From Acidobacteriota bacterium (GTDB lineage Bacteria > Acidobacteriota > Vicinamibacteria > Vicinamibacterales > UBA2999): 62,247 nucleotides of DNA. The position numbers and the translations under genes were made by a program. Position 1 is the stretch's first letter. Each line of letters begins with the position of its first letter. The notes beneath the pieces are model-generated. The model was not told where the DNA came from, made no database searches, and was given only the letters and a program-made list of their open reading frames with translations. This document shows positions 44,071-52,483 of this stretch, one piece after another. The stretch covers positions 1 through 62,247 of the forward strand of contig CAUJDN010000063.1 of assembly GCA_963169195.1 (NCBI GenBank), given 5' to 3'.

Positions 44071-45260
44071 CGCGACGCCACCAGCGCGGCACTCAGGAAG
44101 CCCACCACGGCGCCGCCCCATTCCTGGGGCCGGGTCGGCAGCAGATCGGTGAACGACGGAAGCACGAGCAGCCAGGCCGCAAGCAGGGCCACGGCCGCGA
44201 CCGATCCCACGCTGCGGCGGGCCCAGTACCCGGCCGGCGCCACTACCGCTGCCATCCACAGCGCCTGCAGGAGCGCTCGCGTGCCGGAAGGGACCGCGGA
44301 CGAGGAGACGAGCAGCGACCATCCGTCCCCGGGACCGAACCCGAGATCGCAGGTGGTTCGTCCGCCGACAGAGGCACACACGCCTTTCGCCTGCGTCGTG
44401 ATGGTCACGGTCGTGGCCGCACCGGGGGCGACTCCGGCGAATGCCGAGGGGCTGCGCAGGTCGGGCTGGTCGAAGTGCCAGTCCGCGGCCCTCGTGCGGT
44501 ACCGGTACACCAGATCGTCGCCCGCCGCCCCCACGAGGAGGATGCGTCTCGATTCGGCGTCGGCGACACTGAAAATCGGACTCAGCCGCCGTGGTGGACG
44601 CCCGACCTTCAGCGCCACGTCGATCGGGGCCTGGTCCACCAGGTGCCGGCGCAGCGTGACCGAGTCGGCCACCCGATGGGACGGTACCGGCATCCCTCCG
44701 ACCCACGCGGCTGTCACGTTCCCGCCATACGGCTCGAGGCTGCCGAACGTGGGCGTCCATTGGCCCCAGTACTCCGCGGCTGCCATCGACGGCACGACCA
44801 GCCACCCCGTCGCCCACCAGATGGCACAGGCACAGAGCGCCGCCGCCACGCTCAGGCGAACGGCCATCGTCCGTGGAGGAGCCACCCACGCGGCGAACCA
44901 CCGCAGCGAGACCGCGCCGAGAACGGCGCCAGCTCCGTTGGTGATGATGTCGCTGGCCGAAGGGTCGCGGCCCGGCACCCAGAGCTGCCCGACCTCGATG
45001 CCCACGGACACCAGCACACCCACTCCCGCCGCCGCGAGCGGGCCCAGGCTCACGAGGCGCAGGGCCAGGCCCACCGGGACGAACAGCGCCGTGTTCAGGA
45101 TGCTGTCCGACAGCATGCGGGGATTGCAGAAGATGCAGCGCGCGAATCCGGGAGCCGTCTGGGTACCGGCCGGCAGCAGCGTCACCGAGAGCACCAGGGC
45201 CAGCACCCCCGCCAGCACGGCCCAGTGTCCGGCCGTGACGCGCACCGCGCGGTCAGTCAA
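44061..45260 (-). CDS. VanZ-like membrane protein with extracytoplasmic beta-sandwich
   Basis: A 399-residue protein. The N-terminal VanZ-like part (about 10-125) has hydrophobic segments and the typical GIEVGQLWVPGRDPSASDII plus NGAGAVLGA. After another membrane segment (about 132-155) comes a 170-residue extracytoplasmic stretch with beta-rich, LamG-like character. Two C-terminal membrane segments follow (about 340-395). VanZ proteins are membrane proteins of uncertain function, one of which gives low teicoplanin resistance. In EPS and exosortase loci they occur repeatedly, sometimes in an exosortase-linked role. It overlaps the AsnB gene by eight bases upstream and the degenerate AsnB gene downstream. 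Confidence 0.78.
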   Translation of the reverse strand: MTDRAVRVTAGHWAVLAGVLALVLSVTLLPAGTQTAPGFARCIFCNPRMLSDSILNTALFVPVGLALRLVSLGPLAAAGVGVLVSVGIEVGQLWVPGRDPSASDIITNGAGAVLGAVSLRWFAAWVAPPRTMAVRLSVAAALCACAIWWATGWLVVPSMAAAEYWGQWTPTFGSLEPYGGNVTAAWVGGMPVPSHRVADSVTLRRHLVDQAPIDVALKVGRPPRRLSPIFSVADAESRRILLVGAAGDDLVYRYRTRAADWHFDQPDLRSPSAFAGVAPGAATTVTITTQAKGVCASVGGRTTCDLGFGPGDGWSLLVSSSAVPSGTRALLQALWMAAVVAPAGYWARRSVGSVAAVALLAAWLLVLPSFTDLLPTRPQEWGGAVVGFLSAALVASRWR

Positions 45261-47223
45261 CGCTCACCTGGCGCCGCCGGGCCGCATCCGACCATTGCTG
45301 GAACATCAGCACCGACCACAACGCGCGGCCATGGTCCGCCATGCCGCCGAGGTGTTCGGTCCACAGGCGTCGCACCCTCGCCACCGACAGCAGCTGGCTG
45401 CGCTCGAGCGCGTCGGGGGTCAGCAGACTCTCGGCCCACTCGCGCAGCTCGACGCGGAGCCAGCGGTGCAGCGGGATCGAGAAGCCCATCTTCGGCCGGT
45501 CCACCAGCGCCCGGGGTACGTGGCGGTAGAGCACCTCGCGCAGCAGCCACTTCGGCTCGGCCGCGAGCCGCTCTTCACCGAACGCCCGCGTCGCGGCGAC
45601 CGCAAACGCCGCGACACGGTGGTCCAGCAGCGGCGCTCGCAGTTCCAGGCCGACCGACATGCTCGCCCGGTCCACCCGGACGAGCTGATCGCCGGGCAGA
45701 TAGCCCTCGATGTCGGACACCATGGCGCCGAAGACCTCGCCATAGACCGCGACCAGCCTGGCGAGCTCGCCATCCGTCCCCAGGTCGCCGACGGCCGGTT
45801 GCAGCAGCTCGTCGGGATCGATGATCCGTGTCAGCTGGCTGTAGCGCTGCACCGGATCGTCGAGCCGCAGCATGGACAGGGCCTTTTCGAGCTTGCCGCG
45901 GGGATTCTGGGTCGATCCGGACCCGACCTGCCGGCTGACGATCAGCCGCAGCAGGCTGTCTGGCATCGTCTGCAGCGCCACGCCGCCCGCGCCGCCCACG
46001 GCGGCCCGGACGGGACGCGGCAGCGAGGCGAAGCGCTTGCCCCAGCGGCCGCTCCAGAAGTAGCGGTTGTACCCGCCGAAGAGCTCGTCACCGCCGTCCC
46101 CCGAGAGGCACACCGTCACCGCCCGGCGCGCCAGCCGCGATACGAGGATCGTCGGCACCTGGGACGGATCCGCGAACGGTTCGTCGAACACGTCGGGCAG
46201 GTCGTGCACGACACCGAGCGCGTCGGCCGCCGAGACACGGTACTCCGTGTGCTGGCAGCCGAGATGATCCGCCACGGCTCGCGCGAAGCTCGACTCGTCG
46301 TAGTCCTCGATGTCGAACCCGATCGAGAACGTCCTGACGGGCCCGGCGCTCACGCGCTGGAGCACGGCCGTGATGACGGACGAGTCGATGCCGCCCGAGA
46401 GAAACGACCCCAGGGGCACATCCGCGATGCGCTGCCCTTCGAGGCTGTCCCGGAGGAGTCCGGCGAGGTGCTCGACGGCGTCCTGCGGCCGTCGTGGCAC
46501 CTCGGTGGACTCGATCGCCAGCTGAAGGCTCCAGTAGGCCTCGGCGGGCGCGGGCGCGGTGCCAGCTGCGACATCATCCGCACGGACGCGCTGGAGCGTA
46601 CCGGGCAGGAGCCGGCCAACCTTGCGATCGATGCAGCCGCTCTCCACGATGTAGCCAAATCGCAGCAACGACGCCAGGGCCCGCGGGTCGACGTCGTAGC
46701 GCCATCCCGGCAGCGCCTCGAAGGCCCGAAGCTCCGACGCGAAGGCCAGCCCCCACGGCAGCCGCGCCACGAACAGGGGCTTCTCGCCCATGCGGTCCCG
46801 CGCGAGCGTCAGTACCCGTGCGTGCGTGTCCCAGGCCGCAAGCGCGAACATGCCCACCGATCGCTGCACGGTTTCGCGCATGCCCCATCGCTCGATGCCC
46901 GCCAGCAGGACTTCGGTATCGGAGGTCCCCCGGAACGCGGCGCCGGCACGGGTGAGCTCGCACCTGAGCGCGCGGAAGTTGTAGATCTCGCCGTTGAAGG
47001 CGAGCACGTGCCGACCCGAGTGCGAGATCATCGGCTGGTGGCCCGTGGGGCTCAGGTCCACGACCGCCAGGCGCCGGTGCGACATGGCGAAGCGCCCCGA
47101 GGAGTCGACCCAGATTCCGCTGTCGTCGGGCCCCCGATGCCTCAGACGGGTGGCCATTCCCGTCACGACCTCGGCCAGGTCGGGCCTGGCGTCCCTCGTT
47201 ACCAGCCCGGCGATTCCACACAT
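45253..47223 (-). CDS. Asparagine synthetase B-type amidotransferase (glutamine-hydrolysing)
   Basis: A 656-residue protein, matching XrtA-associated amidotransferase 1 in plan. It begins MCGIAGLVTRDAR, with the nucleophile Cys2 needed for glutamine hydrolysis, so ATG 47223 is the start. FNGEIYNFRALR and DRMGEKPLFVARL complete the glutaminase domain. The synthetase domain has the PP-loop SFLSGGIDSSVITAVL (about 278), DEPFADPSQVPT and SGDGGDELFGGYNRYF. Related EPS-locus proteins are thought to amidate a sugar acid or acyl group. It lies 16 bases after the phosphatase gene and overlaps the VanZ gene by eight bases. Confidence 0.92.
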   Translation of the reverse strand: MCGIAGLVTRDARPDLAEVVTGMATRLRHRGPDDSGIWVDSSGRFAMSHRRLAVVDLSPTGHQPMISHSGRHVLAFNGEIYNFRALRCELTRAGAAFRGTSDTEVLLAGIERWGMRETVQRSVGMFALAAWDTHARVLTLARDRMGEKPLFVARLPWGLAFASELRAFEALPGWRYDVDPRALASLLRFGYIVESGCIDRKVGRLLPGTLQRVRADDVAAGTAPAPAEAYWSLQLAIESTEVPRRPQDAVEHLAGLLRDSLEGQRIADVPLGSFLSGGIDSSVITAVLQRVSAGPVRTFSIGFDIEDYDESSFARAVADHLGCQHTEYRVSAADALGVVHDLPDVFDEPFADPSQVPTILVSRLARRAVTVCLSGDGGDELFGGYNRYFWSGRWGKRFASLPRPVRAAVGGAGGVALQTMPDSLLRLIVSRQVGSGSTQNPRGKLEKALSMLRLDDPVQRYSQLTRIIDPDELLQPAVGDLGTDGELARLVAVYGEVFGAMVSDIEGYLPGDQLVRVDRASMSVGLELRAPLLDHRVAAFAVAATRAFGEERLAAEPKWLLREVLYRHVPRALVDRPKMGFSIPLHRWLRVELREWAESLLTPDALERSQLLSVARVRRLWTEHLGGMADHGRALWSVLMFQQWSDAARRRQVSVD

Positions 47224-47239
47224 CGGCTGTGGTCTTTCA

Positions 47240-47929
47240 TCAACGAGGGGATTGGGGCTGGGCCGGTCGCGCACCGGGAGTGACGGGCCAGCTCGGACGA
47301 AGCTGTCGGAGCATCACCGTCAACGCCCGGTCGATTCGGCCATAACAGGCGTCGAACGCGGACCGCGGCTGCCCGAAGGGATCGGCGATGTGGTAACGCT
47401 CGAACCCGCCTGTCACCAGCGCGTCGAACAGCGACAGCAGCACGACGGCGCTGGCCGCATCGGGGTAGGTCTCACGCACGTGGTGGAGCTGCCCAGCCTC
47501 CATGACGACGATCAGGTCGTTGGCCTCGACCAACTCGCGCGTGAGCAGCCGCGGCCGATGACCCTCGAGCGACAGCTCATACGCGGCCGATGCCTCCACG
47601 GCTTCCTGGGGCGGCCGGGCGCCCTGCGTCGTGCGGATGCCGGCCGAATCGCACCGCACGCCACCAACGCCCAGGTCCGCCAGACGTCGGGTGGCCAGGA
47701 CCGCAGCGAACGGGCTCCGGCAGATGTTCCCGAGACAGACGAACAGAATCGATTCCACCTCCCGCGGCACGGGTGGATTGGCGATCGACCCGCCGCGGAC
47801 CGTCCACCAGCCGTCACGCACGGCCCGCTTGAAGGCCCGTGCGGCCGGATGCGTCACGACCCTCCGGACCGCGCGGGACGTGATTGACGGGGCCGCGCGA
47901 CCCGGCGACGCGGTGTTGTCGGGCCTCAC
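47240..47929 (-). CDS. Low-molecular-weight protein tyrosine phosphatase, N-terminally extended
   Basis: A 229-residue protein with the LMW-PTP signature SILFVCLGNICRSPFAA (C-x5-R loop; cysteine at about 66) and the acid-base aspartate in YHIADPFGQP (about 195). The typical enzyme is about 150 residues; here about 60 extra basic residues precede the core. Wzb-like phosphatases dephosphorylate the EPS tyrosine kinase, here plausibly the protein encoded at 29921 in the other operon. The start is GTG 47929, overlapping the acyl-CoA ligase stop (GTGA). The extended N-terminus could localise it or could be read from a later start; no ATG is present nearby. Confidence 0.85.
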   Translation of the reverse strand: MRPDNTASPGRAAPSITSRAVRRVVTHPAARAFKRAVRDGWWTVRGGSIANPPVPREVESILFVCLGNICRSPFAAVLATRRLADLGVGGVRCDSAGIRTTQGARPPQEAVEASAAYELSLEGHRPRLLTRELVEANDLIVVMEAGQLHHVRETYPDAASAVVLLSLFDALVTGGFERYHIADPFGQPRSAFDACYGRIDRALTVMLRQLRPSWPVTPGARPAQPQSPR

Positions 47930-49482
47930 GGCACCGCCTCGAACCGCATGCCGGCAGCCAGTGCCCGAAGGCTGGCACGGTCCACCTTGTCGCGGCCCTC
48001 GAGCTTCGGGAGCTCGGGAAGCACGACCGCGGTCTGGGGCACCTTGTGCGCTGCGAGACATGCCGCGCAGTGGGCCCGGAGTTCCTGCGACGCGTCGGCA
48101 ACCGGGGTCTTCAGCGCCACGAACGCCACGGGAACCTCACCCAGCAGATCATGTGGGGCCGCGACGACGGCCGCCTCGTATACCGCAGGATGCGTGTGGA
48201 GCACGTCCTCGATCTCCCGCGCGCCAACGCGGTGCGCACCCACCTTGATCATGTCATGCTGCCGGCCAACCAGGTACAGGAACCCTTCCTCGTCCGCGTA
48301 GCCCAGATCGCCTGTGTGGTATCCCTCCGGGGAGAATCTCGCGTGCGTTTCGGCCTCGTTGCGCCAGTAGCCCGCCGAGATGTTGGAACCGCGCGCGACC
48401 AGCTCGCCCACCTCTCCTGGCCGTGCGTCCCGCCCCTCCTCGGTGATCACCCGGATCCCGACGCCCGGAATCGGACGGCCGATCGAGCCCGGCTTGCGCT
48501 GGAGGTCTGCCGGTGGCAGGAAGGTCAGCCGAGCGGCCGCCTCCGTCGCACCGTACATCACGTAGAAGTCCGCCCGCGGCCCTCGCTGGATCCATTCCAT
48601 CACACGCGCGGGGGGCATGGCGCCTCCCGCCTGGGTCACGTATCGCAAGTGCGGCAACTGCGCCTCCGCCAGGCTCGACCGGTGCAGCATCAGCGCAAAG
48701 GTCGACGGCACGCCGGCAAAACCGGTCACCTCATGCACCGCCATCGACCGTAGCACCACGTTGGGGAAGGCCGACCGGTTCTCGATGACGATCGACCCGC
48801 CGACCAGCAGATGGGTGTGCAGGAGCGACAAGCCGTAGACGTAGCTGAACGGCAGCACGCAGAGCACACGATCGGAAGCCGAAAGTCCGAGGTAGCTGAC
48901 GATGGCCGTCGCGTTGGTGACGAAGTTCCGGTGGCTCAGCATCACACCGCGCGGTGAACCGGTGCTGCCCGACGTGTAGATGATGGCCGCCAGATCGGTG
49001 TCCACGACGGGCACGCTTCGCGGGTCCGGGGAACACGCCTCGAGTGCAGCGGACAGGCTCCCGAAGCCGCCGGCCGACAGCTCGGGCCCGCCATCGGCTT
49101 CGGCGACGAATACGTGGGGAATGGATCCGAGCTGGTCGCGACCGCCAAATGCCCGGGCTGTCGCGGTGTCCACAATCGCCATGCGGGGCAGGCAATCCCT
49201 GACCGCCGCACCCAGCCGGTCGCTTCGGGGGCCGGGCAGCAGCGGCACCGCGACACCGCCGGCTTTCTGGGCACCCAGATAGGCCGCGACCATCTCGAGG
49301 CTGTTTTCGAGCGCGATCACCACGCGATCACCACGGTCCACGCCACAGGCGTGACACAGGTGCGCGATCTGGTTGGCCAGTCGGTCGAGCGATCGATACG
49401 TCGTCTGGCGGCGCGACTCGATCAACGCGACGACATCAGGCGCGCGTCGCGCCGAGTCCTCGAGCAGTCCGTGGACGAGCAT
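47926..49482 (-). CDS. Acyl-CoA ligase, AMP-forming, exosortase-A-associated type
   Basis: A 518-residue adenylate-forming ligase. The P-loop is IIYTSGSTGSPRGVMLSH (about 155), followed by VMYGATEAAARLTFLPP (about 300) and GYHTGDLGYADEEGFLYLVG with the hinge DMIKVGAHRVGAREIEDVLH (about 410). Lys near the C-terminus (VPQTAVVLPELPKLEGRDKV) is the catalytic lysine region. It resembles the ligase_PEP family next to exosortase A loci. The start is probably ATG 49482 (MLVHGLLEDSARR); a GTG at 49545 is in frame but unlikely. It probably activates a fatty or other acid for the acyl carrier protein at 27267. It is the first gene of the second operon. Confidence 0.88.
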   Translation of the reverse strand: MLVHGLLEDSARRAPDVVALIESRRQTTYRSLDRLANQIAHLCHACGVDRGDRVVIALENSLEMVAAYLGAQKAGGVAVPLLPGPRSDRLGAAVRDCLPRMAIVDTATARAFGGRDQLGSIPHVFVAEADGGPELSAGGFGSLSAALEACSPDPRSVPVVDTDLAAIIYTSGSTGSPRGVMLSHRNFVTNATAIVSYLGLSASDRVLCVLPFSYVYGLSLLHTHLLVGGSIVIENRSAFPNVVLRSMAVHEVTGFAGVPSTFALMLHRSSLAEAQLPHLRYVTQAGGAMPPARVMEWIQRGPRADFYVMYGATEAAARLTFLPPADLQRKPGSIGRPIPGVGIRVITEEGRDARPGEVGELVARGSNISAGYWRNEAETHARFSPEGYHTGDLGYADEEGFLYLVGRQHDMIKVGAHRVGAREIEDVLHTHPAVYEAAVVAAPHDLLGEVPVAFVALKTPVADASQELRAHCAACLAAHKVPQTAVVLPELPKLEGRDKVDRASLRALAAGMRFEAVP

Positions 49483-50221
49483 TTGGTTCAGGAGCAGCGT
49501 GGCGAAGGGCGCCCAAGGCAGGCAGAGCTTCGCCTCCTCAGTCACAGCGCGAAACCGAGTTGCCAGCCTGGCCGAAGTGACTGGGTCCCGGAGGTGACCG
49601 GGCCCACAGAGGGAGCGCGGGTCGAGCCTGCCTCACCCTTGTCTCGGTTCCATGCGAACGCCGCTCCAGCGTTCGGTCGAGAAGCCTGCCGTTCAGCGCA
49701 GGCACCATGAACTGGCGCAACCTATTGTCATACAAAGACTTCTCCCTTGCTGACGCGCTCGGGCTCCGGAGGTCCGGTCCTCGATGGATCCGTCTTGGAA
49801 GACTAATATCCTCAGAGGCCGGGACAATGACCGGCTCTGCCAGGGTTCCTCTCCTTCATCGTCGAGTCTCGGGCCGCGCACGGATGCGGTGATCAACGGG
49901 TGACCTCGTGAGCAGAATTGAGCCAGCTACCCGGGTACGGTCCGCTGCTCTGCTGGACAGGCGAAGGACCACGACCGGCTGTTCCCGTCGTCGTGGGAAA
50001 CGAGGTCCGCGGGCCGGCTGGCCGGCTCTTTGCTATGCACGACAGCCGGAGACGGGGAGTCCACGCCGGGAGCCTCCAACCGCTTCGCCCGATGTAACGG
50101 CGGTGCCGGCCGCTGCGGTAGGTCAGAGCGCGAAGCCCTGTGCACGGGACGCCCCGGGGTCGACCAGTTCTGCCGCACCCGCGACAGGGACGCACCTGGT
50201 TCGAGGGGCAGGTCAGCGCCA
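49483..50221. other. Divergent intergenic region between the second operon and the acyltransferase
   Basis: About 740 bases between divergent genes. It is locally richer in A and T around 49725-49740 and 49800-49810 (a TAATAT hexamer at 49804-49809), as expected for promoters. No open frame looks like a real gene. I see no RNA gene or hairpin of note. Confidence 0.5.
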
Positions 50222-50908
50222 ATGATCCTGAAGAAGCTTTATCACCAGTGGTACTTCCACCGAAGCCTGGACCACCCTGCGTCCCGGATCGCCAGCCTCC
50301 ACCTCGCGTGGCGAAGCGATGCGTACGTGTCGCCGCGGGCCAGCGTGTACTACCCAGGGCGGGTCGTCCTGGGCAGGGGCGCGGAGATTCACGACTACGC
50401 GATGCTCAACTACCGGTCCGGCCCCGGTGGCGCGGCGCCAAACCTCTTCATCGGCGAGAACACCAAGATCATGCCGCACGCGAAGCTGGTCCCCCAGCAG
50501 GGATGGATTCGCATCGGCCGCAACTGCAGCATCCAGTACGGGTGCCTGCTCTACGGCGTCGGGGGCCTCGAGATCGGCGATGACTCCCGGATTGCGGCGT
50601 ACACGATCATGACCCCCATGAACCACGTGTTTGCCGATCCGCGAGCGCCCATCCGGACGCAGGGTGAGACAGCCGAAGGAATCCGCATCGGCCGCGACGT
50701 GTGGATCGGCGCTGGCGTGAGGATCGTCGATGGTGTGATCATTGGCGATGGATGCGTCGTGGGTGCGGGCAGCGTGGTCACCAAGAGCCTTCCCCCGTTC
50801 AGCGTTGCCGTCGGTGTGCCCGCGCGCGTGCTGTACAGCCGCGAAGGGGGGCCTCCCACCGGCACGGGCGCAGCGGCGCCGGCGACAGGTCCGCTGGACG
50901 CAAGGTGA
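50222..50908 (+). CDS. Left-handed beta-helix (hexapeptide) O-acetyltransferase
   Basis: A 228-residue acyltransferase built from imperfect hexapeptide repeats. Visible are VVLGRGAEIHDYAMLNY, LFIGENTKIMPHAKLV, IRIGRNCSIQYGCLLYG, IGDDSRIAAYTIMTPMNH and the classic end IRIGRDVWIGAGVRIVDGVI. The final turn is IGDGCVVGAGSVVTKSLPPF. MNH carries the catalytic histidine expected in this group. It probably O-acetylates a sugar of the EPS repeat unit in the cytoplasm. ATG 50222 is the start; the frame is open upstream to 50030 but that part is not family-like. The flippase gene follows 75 bases later on the same strand. Confidence 0.88.
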   Translation: MILKKLYHQWYFHRSLDHPASRIASLHLAWRSDAYVSPRASVYYPGRVVLGRGAEIHDYAMLNYRSGPGGAAPNLFIGENTKIMPHAKLVPQQGWIRIGRNCSIQYGCLLYGVGGLEIGDDSRIAAYTIMTPMNHVFADPRAPIRTQGETAEGIRIGRDVWIGAGVRIVDGVIIGDGCVVGAGSVVTKSLPPFSVAVGVPARVLYSREGGPPTGTGAAAPATGPLDAR

Positions 50909-50983
50909 TGCCGCCCTCCCTGGTCCGTCGGGTGCATCCCCGGCGTTCTGACAGACTCATGAACGAACGATGCGAGCTCGCTG

Positions 50984-52423
50984 ATGTCCGGTCCTGAAAA
51001 GAATGTCGTCTCCGGGCTCCGGTGGGTGGCCCTCATCACGTACTCGAACCGGGCGCTGGGGTTCGTCACGACCCTCGTGCTGGCCAAGGTGCTGGCCCCG
51101 GAAGACTTCGGCCTCGTCGCCGTGGCCTCGATGCTCATCGAGGTGCTCCGGATCCTCAAGGATGCGGGCTTCTCGGAGGCGCTGATCTATCAGAAGCGCG
51201 AGGACCAGGCCGCCGTCGACACGGCGCATACCGTGCTCGTCGGCATGAACGTCGTGCTCTTCCTTCTGGCGGCCGGGCTCGCCCCCCTCGCCGCGACCTT
51301 CTACGAGAGCACGGTCCTGACACCGGTCATCATCCTCTTGTCGTCCAATCTGGTCTGGGATGCCGTCCGGGCCGTCCCGCGCGCCCTGATGCGGAAGACC
51401 GGCCAGTTCCACCGCCTGGTTCTCCCCGAAGTGATTCCGGTCGTGGTCTCGTCGGCCGTCAGCATCTGGATGGCCGTGACGGGCTTCGGCGTCTGGAGCC
51501 TGGTGGCCAAGACCCTGATTCACAACCTGCTCGGTGCCGTCCTCATGGGGCGCCTGCTCGAACACCGCCCGCGCTTCAGGTTCGACGGCTCCGCGGCGCG
51601 TGAGCTGTTCCACTACGGGAAGTTCATCGCCGGCACGACGATCCTGCTCGTCGCTCTCTACAACATCGACAGGTTCTACGTGAGCCGGGTTTCGGGCATC
51701 GCGGCGCTCGGCGTCTTCGAGCTCGCCATGCGGCTCGTGGAGATGCCGGTCAAGGAGTTCAGCTTCATCATCGGCAGCGTCATGTTCCCGGTCTTCGCCA
51801 GGACGAACCGCGATGACGGCTCGCTCGCGCGTGCCCTGTTCAGGACCCTGAAGTACACCGGTCTGGTCAGCGTGCCCATGGCGTTGGGAATCGTCGTGTA
51901 CGGCCCGACGCTCATCCGGACCTTCTATGGCGCACGCTGGGAGGCCACCATCGTTCCCATGCAGGTGCTGGCCGGCTACGCCCTGCTGCGGTCGTTCAGC
52001 TCGATCATCTACGATGCCTTCAAGGGCATGGGCCGACCGGACGTGATGATGCGCTTCACGATCTTCAAGCTGCTGGCGATCGGCGTGCTCGGCATTCCCG
52101 CGTTGATCCGGTACGGTCTCGTCGGGATCGCCACCCTGATCGCGGCGACCTATGCCGCAGCCTTCGTCATGGAGTTGTGGACCATCGCTCGACTGCTGCG
52201 GGTGGACCTGCGGTCGAGCGCCGGCCTCATGATCGGGCCGCTGGCGGCGTCAGCCGTGGCGATTCCGGGTGTGTACCTGGCGTGGCAGTGGTGGCACGGG
52301 ATGGTCTCGTCGTGGCACCTGGCGGTGATCATCCCGCTGACGATGGTGCTCCACCTTGCGAGTGTCTGGACGGTCGATCCCCAGGTCGTTCGCGACCTGA
52401 GGCGCCTGGCCGGCTCGCGGTAG
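50984..52423 (+). CDS. Wzx-type lipid-linked oligosaccharide flippase
   Basis: A 479-residue polytopic protein of the MOP (MATE-like) exporter superfamily. About 12-14 hydrophobic segments run along the whole length. It begins VVSGLRWVALITYSNRALGF and has LAPEDFGLVAVASMLIEVLR, typical of Wzx/RfbX proteins. It probably moves the completed lipid-linked repeat unit across the inner membrane for polymerisation by the protein at 22476. ATG 50984 is the start. It is convergent with the asparagine synthetase gene at 52484, with 60 bases between and no strong hairpin visible. It is the only flippase in the window. Confidence 0.9.
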   Translation: MSGPEKNVVSGLRWVALITYSNRALGFVTTLVLAKVLAPEDFGLVAVASMLIEVLRILKDAGFSEALIYQKREDQAAVDTAHTVLVGMNVVLFLLAAGLAPLAATFYESTVLTPVIILLSSNLVWDAVRAVPRALMRKTGQFHRLVLPEVIPVVVSSAVSIWMAVTGFGVWSLVAKTLIHNLLGAVLMGRLLEHRPRFRFDGSAARELFHYGKFIAGTTILLVALYNIDRFYVSRVSGIAALGVFELAMRLVEMPVKEFSFIIGSVMFPVFARTNRDDGSLARALFRTLKYTGLVSVPMALGIVVYGPTLIRTFYGARWEATIVPMQVLAGYALLRSFSSIIYDAFKGMGRPDVMMRFTIFKLLAIGVLGIPALIRYGLVGIATLIAATYAAAFVMELWTIARLLRVDLRSSAGLMIGPLAASAVAIPGVYLAWQWWHGMVSSWHLAVIIPLTMVLHLASVWTVDPQVVRDLRRLAGSR

Positions 52424-52483
52424 CGCGGAGCAGATGCCCTTCATCCGCAGGCCGGCGACCCGACGCCCTGGTGGAGCCCATGG

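Noticed and set aside
41029..47283. 2084-codon open frame on the plus strand
   Set aside because: It is antisense to the second EPS operon, has no family motifs and shows the same biased composition.
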